A stretch of DNA of 12,119 bases, taken from the NCBI GenBank assembly GCA_964495595.1, contig CAZBWH010000086.1, positions 1 to 12,119 on the forward strand. The letters run 5' to 3'. How positions within the stretch are numbered: the first letter of the stretch is position 1; each line of letters starts with the position of its first letter. Below are positions 1 to 6,808 of the stretch, one piece after another. Origin of the DNA: CALMFQ01 sp964495595. Its GTDB lineage: Bacteria > Pseudomonadota > Gammaproteobacteria > Burkholderiales > SCOH01. The notes under the pieces were generated by a model. It made no database searches and was not told where the DNA came from. It was given only the letters and a program-made list of their open reading frames with translations. A program made the translations under genes and the position numbers.

Positions 1-524
1 GAGGCCTTGGCGGCAAATTCCGAGTCCTGGCTGGCGGTCAGCAGCAGTGAGTGCACCTTGTTGATCGTGGTTTCGATCTGGTCGATCAGCCGGGCTTCGT
101 TGGGGCCGTCGGGCAGGAATACCCGCACCAGTTCGACGATCTCGTCGCGGCCCAGCACCAGCCGCGTATCGCCGCCGCCGGCATCGGATTCGGCCAGCTT
201 CTTGCGCAGCAGCGCCAGCAGCAGGCTGACCGGAAACGACAGCGGCCGGCGCGCCACCAGCCGCGGCAGGCGCGGGGCCGGATCGTCGTCGGCCGGCTCG
301 GGGCGGCTTTTCAGGAAGGCATAACCTTCGGCCTCGTCCAGCACCAGCTCGAGATTGAGCACCGCCACGTAGTCGCGCACCCTGGCTTGCAGGTTCAGCA
401 GCGCCGCCCACTGGCGCTCGTCGCTCTCGCGGTAAAGCACGCCCTTGAGCAGGCCGATGAGCAGTGTTGACAAATCTGCCGCAGGTGCCGGCGTTGCGGG
501 TGTGTCGATGATGTCCTGTTCCAT
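1..524 (-). CDS. jetB: JetB, DUF4194 subunit of type I Wadjet (partial, C-terminus off the window)
   Basis: Reads from an ATG at 524-522 leftwards off the edge, so about 174 residues are visible. It matches the DUF4194 family as I know it: LLKGVLYRES, LLNLQARVRDYVAVLNLELV, DEAEGYAFL, PRLVARRPLSFPVSLLLALL, RKKLAESDAGGGDTRLVL and VRVFLPDGPNEARLIDQI occur in order. In Wadjet, JetB is the MukE/KITE-like subunit that joins the kleisin JetA and the SMC ATPase JetC in the DNA-loop-extruding complex. The purine-rich stretch TAAGAGAA just before the ATG may serve as ribosome binding site. The gene lies 25 bp after jetA on the same strand, the usual jetA-jetB order. The last ~17 visible residues (HSLLLTASQDSEFAAKA) do not look like the VELGFLRRL-type continuation I expect. 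Family call is firm; completeness cannot be judged. Confidence 0.88.
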   Translation of the reverse strand, partial: MEQDIIDTPATPAPAADLSTLLIGLLKGVLYRESDERQWAALLNLQARVRDYVAVLNLELVLDEAEGYAFLKSRPEPADDDPAPRLPRLVARRPLSFPVSLLLALLRKKLAESDAGGGDTRLVLGRDEIVELVRVFLPDGPNEARLIDQIETTINKVHSLLLTASQDSEFAAKA

Positions 525-549
525 TTCTCTTACTCTTGTTCTCCACGTC

Positions 550-2004
550 TCAACGCAGGTAAATCACCCGCGGCAGATGCGCGGATCGTGTCACCGGCTC
601 GCCGTCTGCCGCCAGGGATTGCCAGGTGACCGGCTCGGGCGTGTTTTCGTCCATCGTGCATTGGAACGTTTCGCTGCCCAGTTGCAGGTAGGCCACCAGC
701 TCGGCCAGTCCCTGCTGCAGGGGTTGCGCGGCCACCAGTTCGCTGAGGGTGATCTGCGCCCTGTCCTGCAGCGCATGGCGGATATGGCGGGTCAGCCGCG
801 CCTTGTCCACCACCACCTGATCGAACAGCGCCGACGGGTCGATATCCGCGTCGCCCGCCTGCAGTGCAAGGCTGGCAATCACCGGTTTCGCCGTCGGGGT
901 GAACAGCGGGCGCTCCATTGCCAGTTCGATGTCGGCACCCGCTTCGGCGATTTCCATCACATTGCCGGCGGGCGGCGCGTCGCGCAGCGCCAGCGCCTTG
1001 CTCTCGATACCGTGCAGGATATCCATGATGCGCCGGTTCTCCAGCCAGGCCTGGTCGTCGAGGAAACGCCGCAACTGCTGCGACAACTGTGCCACGGTGC
1101 GCTGGGTGTGCTCGCCGGCCTCCATCCAGTCGTAATGCATGCGGCGGGTGCGGGAATCGGGCTGCAGCGACGCCACCGCCGGCAAGGCCAGCACCCGCTC
1201 CAGCAGCGCGGTCAATTCCTCCTGGCGGCGGCTGGAAAGCAGGAAATCCCAGAACGCCCGGAAACTCTTGCCCTGGTCGGAATCGGCAATCGCATCGCGC
1301 TCGCCCATGATCTGTTCCAGCAACGCACCCTTGCCGCCTTCCCACAAGGCGATACGTTCGCGCACGCGCCGGTCGAGCTGGCGGAAATTGTGTTCCACCT
1401 CGCGAAAATCGGAGAGCAATTCGCGGGCGCCCTGCATGAACAACTGAAAACGGTCTTTCAGCGCCGTGGCGTCCAGCAGCGGCACATCGCCCGCCTGCAC
1501 CCGCGCGATCTCGGCGTCGATTTCGTTGCGCTTTTTTTGCAACTCATCGATGCGCCTGGCCGGGTCCGCCTCGCTGCCGTCGCTCATCTGCTTCAGCAGC
1601 TCGAACAGCGTCAGCAGGCGCGATTCGGTGCCGACGAACTGCCGCTCGGCAAGCTGCACCAGCCAGGCAATCGCCTTCTCGGTGGCCGGGGTCAGGTCGA
1701 ATTGCGCCTCGTCGCTGCCGGGCTTGTAGAACTTGCGCAGCCACCCCTTGTCCGCCGCCGCCCAGTCGTTCAGATAGTCCAGCGCCGGCTTGGGAAAGGC
1801 CCCCTCGCCCCGTTGCAGGCGCAGCGCATACAGCTCGTCCCCCAGCGCCTCGGCCAGATCGGCCGCCGCCATTACCCGCACATTGGGCGCGACAAACACC
1901 CGCTGCAGAAAACCCGCCACCAGCGGCGCATGGTCCGAACGCAGCAGACGCCAGGCGGGGTGGTGGGTACGCAGGGTGTCGAGGGTGGCGAAGTCAAGGG
2001 TCAT
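550..2004 (-). CDS. jetA: JetA, DUF3375 kleisin-like subunit of type I Wadjet
   Basis: A 484-residue protein recognised as DUF3375. The N-terminus has the family's winged-helix-type opening TLRTHHPAWRLLRSDHAPLV followed by FLQRVF. A long helical middle (roughly residues 130-260, rich in E, R, Q, L) resembles the coiled-coil or neck region of MukF-type kleisins, and the C-terminus is mixed. Known role: with JetB and JetC it forms the Wadjet SMC complex that extrudes and tests DNA loops so that JetD cleaves small circular plasmids. I start it at ATG 2004. An in-frame ATG at 2055 would add 17 residues, but that stretch runs into a palindrome-rich intergenic repeat and neither start has a clear ribosome binding site. 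It lies 245 bp downstream of ctpA on the same strand and 25 bp before jetB. No promoter is evident upstream. Sampled lines of jetA/jetB are 67-73% GC, against 52-65% in gpmI and ctpA, a weak hint of foreign origin. Confidence 0.9.
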   Translation of the reverse strand: MTLDFATLDTLRTHHPAWRLLRSDHAPLVAGFLQRVFVAPNVRVMAAADLAEALGDELYALRLQRGEGAFPKPALDYLNDWAAADKGWLRKFYKPGSDEAQFDLTPATEKAIAWLVQLAERQFVGTESRLLTLFELLKQMSDGSEADPARRIDELQKKRNEIDAEIARVQAGDVPLLDATALKDRFQLFMQGARELLSDFREVEHNFRQLDRRVRERIALWEGGKGALLEQIMGERDAIADSDQGKSFRAFWDFLLSSRRQEELTALLERVLALPAVASLQPDSRTRRMHYDWMEAGEHTQRTVAQLSQQLRRFLDDQAWLENRRIMDILHGIESKALALRDAPPAGNVMEIAEAGADIELAMERPLFTPTAKPVIASLALQAGDADIDPSALFDQVVVDKARLTRHIRHALQDRAQITLSELVAAQPLQQGLAELVAYLQLGSETFQCTMDENTPEPVTWQSLAADGEPVTRSAHLPRVIYLR

Positions 2005-2066
2005 ACTGCGGTCGGCAGAAAGAGGATATCGGGTTCGGGGGGCTTCCTTGGCCATCGGCTTGCGCT

Positions 2067-2080
2067 CAACCCATGGGTTG
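2067..2080. repeat. 14-bp perfect palindrome upstream of jetA
   Basis: CAACCCATGGGTTG is identical to its own reverse complement. It sits in the gap between ctpA and jetA, 63 bp before the preferred jetA start. The minus-strand reading CAACCCATGGGTTGAGCGC resembles the GGGTTGAGCGCA-type dispersed intergenic sequences common in betaproteobacteria. That resemblance is from memory. It could equally be an operator. Confidence 0.5.
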
Positions 2081-2110
2081 GCGTGGTTGTACGTTTGACT
2101 CGCCTGGTGG

Positions 2111-2134
2111 GGCGGCTACCGGCCGGTATGCGCC
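2111..2134. repeat. Interrupted palindrome around TACCGGCCGGTA
   Basis: A perfect 12-bp palindrome TACCGGCCGGTA (2117-2128) is flanked after two mismatched positions by GGCG (2111-2114) and CGCC (2131-2134), making a 24-bp dyad. It is non-coding and lies between the folded element at 2138-2242 and jetA. It may be part of a REP-like cluster; no function can be assigned. Confidence 0.45.
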
Positions 2135-2137
2135 TGT

Positions 2138-2242
2138 AGTCTGTCGGGCTCGAGGCTGATCTGCGGCGCCAGCGGGAGAAACGGGCAAGCCTGTTCTCGT
2201 TTTGCCACTCGGTTCGCTACGATCGCTCAAGTCCGACAGGCT
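2138..2242. repeat. 105-bp element bounded by 17-bp imperfect inverted repeats with an inner hairpin
   Basis: AGTCTGTCGGGCTCGAG (2138-2154) pairs with CTCAAGTCCGACAGGCT (2226-2242) at 14 of 17 positions. All three differences are transitions that would still pair as G-U in RNA of one strand. The pairing continues inwards to GATC on both sides with a 2-nt gap. Inside sits a second hairpin, GAGAA(a)CGGGC-AA-GCCTGTTCTC (2176-2198), followed on the plus strand by CGTTTTG. It begins 7 bp beyond the ctpA stop, so it would be transcribed at the end of the ctpA message, where it could end or stabilise it. A REP/BIME-type dispersed element is the alternative. There is no strong T-run on the minus strand. 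Confidence 0.5.
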
Positions 2243-2249
2243 GCCGGTC

Positions 2250-3725
2250 TTACTTCTTTTGCAGGATTTGCTGAACTTTAAGCACATTCAGTGCCTGTTG
2301 CAGTTGATAATCACGCTTGGATGCCATTTCCAGCGGTGCTTCGGCATGCTGGCCATCGTCCGGGCCACTGTTTTTTGACTTGCCCGCCTCGCTGGATTTA
2401 TCTGCATCGGCCGGCCGGACTTTACTGTCCTTGTCGGTTGCCTTGGGGCGTGCCTTGCCTGGTTGCTCTTCCTTGTTTTCCAGATGGCGATCCAGATCGG
2501 CTTCGCGAACACGCAGGCCTTGCGGCGCAGTGCTGAGGTTGACGATGGCCTCTTCAACTTCGACATCTGGGGTGATGCCCTTGGCCTGAATCGAGCGTCC
2601 GCTTGGGGTGTAGTAGCGGGCTGTCGTGAGCTTGATGGCCGTGGTGGCCGACAGTGGCAGCACTGATTGCACCGAGCCCTTGCCAAACGTCTGGGTGCCG
2701 ACTACGATGGCTCGCTTGTGATCCTGCAGCGCGCCGGCAACGATTTCCGATGCGGAAGCAGATCCGGCATTTACCAGCACCACCATCGGTACTGTCTTGA
2801 TTTCTTTGGGCAGGCTGGCCAGCGGGTCTTCCTTGAATCCCCTGACGTAGTCCTCCTTGTTGGTGAATTTGCGCATTTTTGAATCAGGGATGCGGCCGTC
2901 GGTGTAGACGACCAGCGAATTGGCCGGCAGGAAGGCCGCTGACACACCGACTGCGGAGTCCAGCAACCCACCCGGGTCATTGCGCAGATCCAGTACGATA
3001 CCGTTGAGCGCGGATTTGTGCTGCTTGTAGAGGCTGTCGATCGCTTTGGCCAGATCCGGGGTGGTGTGTTCCTGGAATTGGGTAATGCGGATATAGCCGT
3101 AGCCATTGTCGAGCAGCTTGTGCTTGACGCTCTGGATCTTGATCACGGCACGGGTGACGCTGAAGGTCAGCGGCTTGGCTTCGCCCTTGCGCAACACGGT
3201 GAGCTTGATGCTGGTATTGGGTTTGCCGCGCATTCGTTTGACGGCATCATTCAGCGACAGTCCGCGTACATTAGTTTCGTCGAGCATGATGATCAGGTCG
3301 CCTGCTTTTACGCCTGCGCGGTAGGCCGGGGTATCTTCAATGGGCGATATCACCTTGACGAAGCCGTCTTCCATGCCGACTTCCAGGCCCAGACCACCGA
3401 ATTCGCCTTGGGTGCTTTCACGCAGTTCCTTGAACGAGTCTTCGTCGAGGTAGAGCGAGTGAGGGTCAAGACCGAGCAGCATGCCGTTGATGGCCTCACG
3501 AATGAGCTTCTTGTCAGTGACACTTTCCACGTAATCGGATTTGATCCGGCCAAATACTTCGGTAAATGCACGCAGTTCCTCGATGGGTAGCGGCTGCATG
3601 GCCGCCGCACTGGCCGCCGGTGGATTCGGATCACGGTCGGCAACGGCGCTAAAGTTCAGGCTGATCAAAACACCGACTATGGCTCCGGCAGATACCAGGC
3701 TGAATTTCTGCATCGAGTTGCGCAT
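2250..3725 (-). CDS. ctpA: CtpA, periplasmic carboxyl-terminal processing protease (S41 family)
   Basis: 491 residues. A signal sequence or N-terminal anchor occupies about 7-29 (KF then a hydrophobic run ending AVADRD). A PDZ domain spans roughly 108-190 (GEFGGLGLEV...AGVKAGDLI). The S41 protease core follows, with NAGSASASEIVAGAL and TFGKGSVQ. The predicted catalytic dyad is Ser324 and Lys349, 25 apart as in the D1-processing protease (Ser372/Lys397). LDLRNDPGGLL is the typical core strand motif. From about 416 to 470 there is a charged, low-complexity tail rich in K, D, E, S and P before a helical end. The family cleaves C-termini of periplasmic proteins and often regulates murein hydrolases, which fits its place 78 bp downstream of envC. 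AGGAGA lies 9 nt before the ATG and fixes this start. Confidence 0.95.
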   Translation of the reverse strand: MRNSMQKFSLVSAGAIVGVLISLNFSAVADRDPNPPAASAAAMQPLPIEELRAFTEVFGRIKSDYVESVTDKKLIREAINGMLLGLDPHSLYLDEDSFKELRESTQGEFGGLGLEVGMEDGFVKVISPIEDTPAYRAGVKAGDLIIMLDETNVRGLSLNDAVKRMRGKPNTSIKLTVLRKGEAKPLTFSVTRAVIKIQSVKHKLLDNGYGYIRITQFQEHTTPDLAKAIDSLYKQHKSALNGIVLDLRNDPGGLLDSAVGVSAAFLPANSLVVYTDGRIPDSKMRKFTNKEDYVRGFKEDPLASLPKEIKTVPMVVLVNAGSASASEIVAGALQDHKRAIVVGTQTFGKGSVQSVLPLSATTAIKLTTARYYTPSGRSIQAKGITPDVEVEEAIVNLSTAPQGLRVREADLDRHLENKEEQPGKARPKATDKDSKVRPADADKSSEAGKSKNSGPDDGQHAEAPLEMASKRDYQLQQALNVLKVQQILQKK

Positions 3726-3751
3726 GACTTGTCTCCTGTTGTGTGCGCGTG

Positions 3752-3773
3752 CAAAGCCAGTCTGCTGGCTTTG
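3752..3773. other. 9-bp hairpin between envC and ctpA
   Basis: CAAAGCCAG (3752-3760) and CTGGCTTTG (3765-3773) pair perfectly around the 4-nt loop TCTG. It lies in the 78-bp gap between the envC stop and the ctpA start, both on the minus strand. No T-run follows on that strand, so it is more likely an mRNA processing or stability structure than a full terminator. Confidence 0.45.
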
Positions 3774-3803
3774 GTAGATATTGGGTTGCTGCGGCGCTGA
3801 TCG

Positions 3804-5147
3804 TTACGGGAACCGCACCCACTGGGCGGGGTCGAGTGGTGCGCCCCGGTGGCGAATCTCGAAGTATAAACCGGTTTCCGCATTGCCACCGCTGTTGCCG
3901 GCGCGGGCGATGATGTCGCCCGCCTTGAGCGTAGCGCCAACCTGCCTGAGCAGCGCTTCATTATGGCCGTAAAGACTCATGTACCCCTGACCATGATCGA
4001 CAATGATCAGGTTGCCAAAACCGCGCAGCCAGTCGGCAAACACCACCTGGCCATTGGCGATGCTGCGGATTTCTTCGCCGGTTCGGGTGCGCAGGAACAT
4101 ACCTTTCCAGGTGCCTGCGCCTTCTGCCCGATTACTGCCAAAACGATTGATGATTTCTCCGGATACCGGTTGCAGCAGCCTGCCGCGCAGGCTGTTGAAG
4201 GCTGCACCTGCCGGCAAAGTGGCCAGCGGCTGCCCTGATGCGGCGATTTCCGAGCCTTGCTGCGGCCTGGCCGTTTCGGCTGGCGGGGCGTTGGCAGCGG
4301 GTTTTCCGGCCACGCCAGCCTGCGCGGTTCGTGCCCGCTTCTCCCGAAGCTTTGCGGCACGCTGCCCGGCCAGCCTGGCGGCTTTCAGCCGTTGTTGTTC
4401 GGCGCGCTGTCGTTGTTCCATCAGCCGGTTGAGCTGATCAATCAGTCGGCTCAGCCGCTTTTCGTCTTCTTTCAATCTGGCGATCTGATTGCGCTGGGCG
4501 CTGATTTCGGTCGATATCTGCTGCAGCGTTTGCTGGCGAGTCTGCTTTTGCTGCTGCAGTGCCGATTTTTGGGCCGCTTTTTGTTGCCGAATCTGTGTCA
4601 ATTGCTGTTCACGACGGGTGATTTCCGTGACCAGCGAGTCCAGTTCAGCCATTTCGTGCTGGAGTTTGGCAATGGCATCTTGCTGGGCGCGAGCGATGAA
4701 CTGATAGTATTTAAGGTGGCGAGCGGCTTCGGTAGGGTCACCGGTACCGAGCAGCAGACGGGCAGCATTGCTGGCCGGTCTGCTCTGGTACTGGCTGCGC
4801 AACAGTCCAGCTAACTGCCGTTGGGCGTTGCGGGTTTGCTGCTGTCGGCTGCTTAGCCTGGCCCTGTATTGCTGCAATTGTGCCTGGGTGGCTGCCTGAG
4901 CGCTCGAGAGTTCTGCCAGTAGCCGGTTGGCGTTGCTGATGGCTTGTTCCGACGCTTGCAGGGCGTCGCGCGCTTCGGCCTTGGTTGCCTCGTTTTGCTG
5001 CAACTCCTGCTGCAGCGAGTCGATCTGGCTGCGCAGTGTCTGCAATTCAGCCTTGGGTTTGCCCGGTTCGGCCGGTTCGACAGCAGAATCGGCCGCATAG
5101 GCCGGCGCACCGTTCAGCGCCAGTGCGATCAGCAGACAATGGATCAC
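3804..5147 (-). CDS. envC: EnvC-like murein hydrolase activator (degenerate LytM/M23 domain)
   Basis: 447 residues from a GTG start. A signal peptide covers 1-18 or 1-19 (hydrophobic CLLIALAL, then AYA-AD). A very long coiled coil rich in Q, R, L and A runs from about 30 to 265, followed by an Ala/Pro/Arg linker. A LytM (peptidase M23) domain spans about 317-447. That domain lacks the zinc ligands of active M23 enzymes: where HxGxD is expected the sequence reads TWKGMFL, and the HxH motif is replaced by GLYFEIR. E. coli EnvC is degenerate in the same way and works by activating the amidases AmiA/AmiB at the division septum, not by cutting peptidoglycan itself. I infer the same role. The start codon overlaps the gpmI stop (GTGA), which points to translational coupling, and no separate ribosome binding site is evident. 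Confidence 0.92.
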   Translation of the reverse strand: MIHCLLIALALNGAPAYAADSAVEPAEPGKPKAELQTLRSQIDSLQQELQQNEATKAEARDALQASEQAISNANRLLAELSSAQAATQAQLQQYRARLSSRQQQTRNAQRQLAGLLRSQYQSRPASNAARLLLGTGDPTEAARHLKYYQFIARAQQDAIAKLQHEMAELDSLVTEITRREQQLTQIRQQKAAQKSALQQQKQTRQQTLQQISTEISAQRNQIARLKEDEKRLSRLIDQLNRLMEQRQRAEQQRLKAARLAGQRAAKLREKRARTAQAGVAGKPAANAPPAETARPQQGSEIAASGQPLATLPAGAAFNSLRGRLLQPVSGEIINRFGSNRAEGAGTWKGMFLRTRTGEEIRSIANGQVVFADWLRGFGNLIIVDHGQGYMSLYGHNEALLRQVGATLKAGDIIARAGNSGGNAETGLYFEIRHRGAPLDPAQWVRFP

Positions 5148-6673
5148 GCGAGTTCGATCAGTGAATGGCCGGTCATTTCGACGGGTTTTGCCAGTCCCAT
5201 CATGTCAAGCAGCGTCGGCGCAATGTCCTGCAGCGCGCCGCTGGCAGCCATCCGCGCTGGCCGACCGACATAGCAGCAGGGCACCAGGTTGGTCGTGTGT
5301 TGTGTATGAACCTGGTCATTGGTGGCGTCATGCATCATTTCGGCGTTGCCGTGGTCAGCCGTGATCAATACCTCCACGCCGTGGGCCCGTGCCGCAGCCA
5401 CTACGCGACCAATGCAGATGTCCAGCGCTTCAATGGCCTGTTTTGCGGCTTCAAAATTGCCGGTATGTCCGACCATATCGCCATTGGCATAGTTGCACAT
5501 GATGGCGGCGTACTGCCCGCTTTCAATTGCGGCGACCAGGTTGTCTGTTACCTCCGGAGCACTCATTTCCGGTTGCAGGTCGTAGGTGGCCACCTTGGGT
5601 GACGGGACCAAGATGCGGTCTTCACCAGCAAAGGGTTGTTCTTCGCCACCGTTGAAGAAATAGGTGACATGCGGATATTTTTCGGTTTCGGCAATCCGCA
5701 GCTGCTTCAGGCCGAGTTTGCCCAGGTACTCGCCCAGCGTGTTGTCGAAGTGCTGTGGAGGGAAGGCGACCGGGGTCTTGTAGTCCTCGCCATAGCGCGA
5801 CATCGAGCAAAAATAGCCAAGCCTCGGCCAGATCTTGCGCTCGAAGCCACCGAAATCGGGCCAGGTCAGTGCCTGGGTGATCTGTCGGGCACGGTCGGCG
5901 CGGAAATTGAAGAAAATCACGGAGTCTCCGTCGGACAGCGGGGTCGCTGTACCGATCCGTGTCGGCTTGATGAATTCATCATTTTCGCCACGGGCGTAGG
6001 CCGCTTCCAGTGCCGATTCGGCGGTGTCGGCTGCAAAAGGGGCAATGCCCTGAGTCAGCATGTTATAGACCGGCTCGACGCGATCCCAGCGTTTGTCGCG
6101 GTCCATGGCGAAATAGCGTCCGGCAATGCTGCCAATTCGCGCGCCAGGGGTTGCCTGCAGGTGTGGACGAATGCGTGCGAGATAGGTTTCTGCACTGCGT
6201 GGAGGCGTGTCCCTGCCATCCAGGAATGCATGGATGACGACATCCTGTAGTCCCTGCTCGCGCGCCAGGCGCAGCAGGGCGAACAGGTGTTGTTCGTGGC
6301 TGTGCACACCGCCATCCGACAGTAGGCCCATCAAATGCAGGCGCTTTCCGGTTGTCTTGGCCTTGATGACTGCCTGCATCAGCGCGGGGTTGTGGAAGAA
6401 ATCGCCGGTTTCGATGTCGTAATCGATACGTGAGATGTCCTGTCGCACGACCCGGCCGGCACCAATATTAAGATGACCGACTTCCGAGTTGCCAAATTGA
6501 TCCTGCGGCAGGCCGACATACTGTTCGGACGCGTTGATCGTGGTGAAGGGATATGTTTTTGTCAGGGTATCCCAGTTGGGTTTGTGCGCATGCAAAATGG
6601 CATTGTCATTTCCTTCGGTGCGGTGACCGAAACCATCCAGAATGAGCAGGACGACGGGCTGTACGGCGTTCAT
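5144..6673 (-). CDS. gpmI: 2,3-bisphosphoglycerate-independent phosphoglycerate mutase
   Basis: 509 residues, the normal length for this dimanganese glycolytic enzyme, which interconverts 3- and 2-phosphoglycerate in the cytoplasm. The phosphatase-like fold is shown by LILDGFG (Asp13), the nucleophile Ser63 in GNSEVGH, His124 in GGVHSH, Arg154-Asp155 in DGRDTPP, Arg186, Arg258/Arg261 in RADRAR, Lys332, Asp399 and His403 in NGDMVGH, Asp440-His441 in ADHGN, and His459 in HTQHT. Every metal and substrate ligand known from the Geobacillus enzyme is present, shifted by a few residues. It is the first gene of the gpmI-envC-ctpA operon and overlaps envC by 4 bp. The Shine-Dalgarno sequence is weak. 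The gene diverges from arsR1 across a 135-bp gap. Confidence 0.97.
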   Translation of the reverse strand: MNAVQPVVLLILDGFGHRTEGNDNAILHAHKPNWDTLTKTYPFTTINASEQYVGLPQDQFGNSEVGHLNIGAGRVVRQDISRIDYDIETGDFFHNPALMQAVIKAKTTGKRLHLMGLLSDGGVHSHEQHLFALLRLAREQGLQDVVIHAFLDGRDTPPRSAETYLARIRPHLQATPGARIGSIAGRYFAMDRDKRWDRVEPVYNMLTQGIAPFAADTAESALEAAYARGENDEFIKPTRIGTATPLSDGDSVIFFNFRADRARQITQALTWPDFGGFERKIWPRLGYFCSMSRYGEDYKTPVAFPPQHFDNTLGEYLGKLGLKQLRIAETEKYPHVTYFFNGGEEQPFAGEDRILVPSPKVATYDLQPEMSAPEVTDNLVAAIESGQYAAIMCNYANGDMVGHTGNFEAAKQAIEALDICIGRVVAAARAHGVEVLITADHGNAEMMHDATNDQVHTQHTTNLVPCCYVGRPARMAASGALQDIAPTLLDMMGLAKPVEMTGHSLIELA

Positions 6674-6694
6674 GTTAGTTTACAAGGCTTTTAC

Positions 6695-6723
6695 TGAATA
6701 AAAATCATGTGGTATTTTAGCAA
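6695..6723 (-). promoter_or_regulatory. Possible gpmI promoter
   Basis: On the minus strand TTGCTA (6723-6718) and TATTCA (6700-6695) are separated by 17 nt, upstream of the gpmI ATG at 6673. The -10 match is poor, so this is only a candidate in the 135-bp divergent gap. TAAAAT overlapping the spacer is an alternative -10 without a good -35. Confidence 0.25.
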
Positions 6724-6754
6724 TTGTTTCGGCTTTGCGCGGCGTGGATTTTGG

Positions 6755-6783
6755 TTGAGTCATGTTGCGCTGCAAAATATGGC
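6755..6783 (+). promoter_or_regulatory. Possible promoter of the first arsR-type gene
   Basis: TTGAGT (6755-6760) and TATGGC (6778-6783) are 17 nt apart, and the ATG follows at 6809. A 10-bp palindrome TGGCCGGCCA (6780-6789) overlaps the proposed -10. No copy of the TTAGAATATTCTAA palindrome found before the second regulator occurs here. Confidence 0.3.
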
Positions 6784-6808
6784 CGGCCAAATTGACTAGC
6801 AGTGTCCG

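Noticed and set aside
445..2139. A 564-codon open frame on the plus strand across jetA and part of jetB
   Set aside because: It lies antisense to genes with clear DUF3375 and DUF4194 family motifs. The translation is rich in Arg, Gln, His and Leu with no recognisable domain, as expected from the reverse of GC-rich codons.
2176..2203. A plus-strand intrinsic terminator (hairpin with CGTTTTG)
   Set aside because: No plus-strand gene reads into it. It is better described as the inner stem of the 105-bp folded element.
3018..3590. A 190-codon plus-strand open frame opposite ctpA
   Set aside because: It is fully inside the S41 protease gene, whose active-site and PDZ motifs are intact, and it has no family character of its own.
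4257..4814. A 185-codon plus-strand open frame opposite the envC coiled coil
   Set aside because: The Leu/Phe-rich translation is the complement of repeated CAG/CGC-type codons in the coiled coil, not a membrane protein.
5636..6250. A 204-codon plus-strand open frame opposite gpmI
   Set aside because: gpmI has all catalytic residues in the other strand; this frame has no start signal or domain.
6674..6808. A small RNA or further small gene in the gpmI/arsR gap
   Set aside because: Only weak promoter-like boxes and a 10-bp palindrome are visible; no terminator or coding potential.
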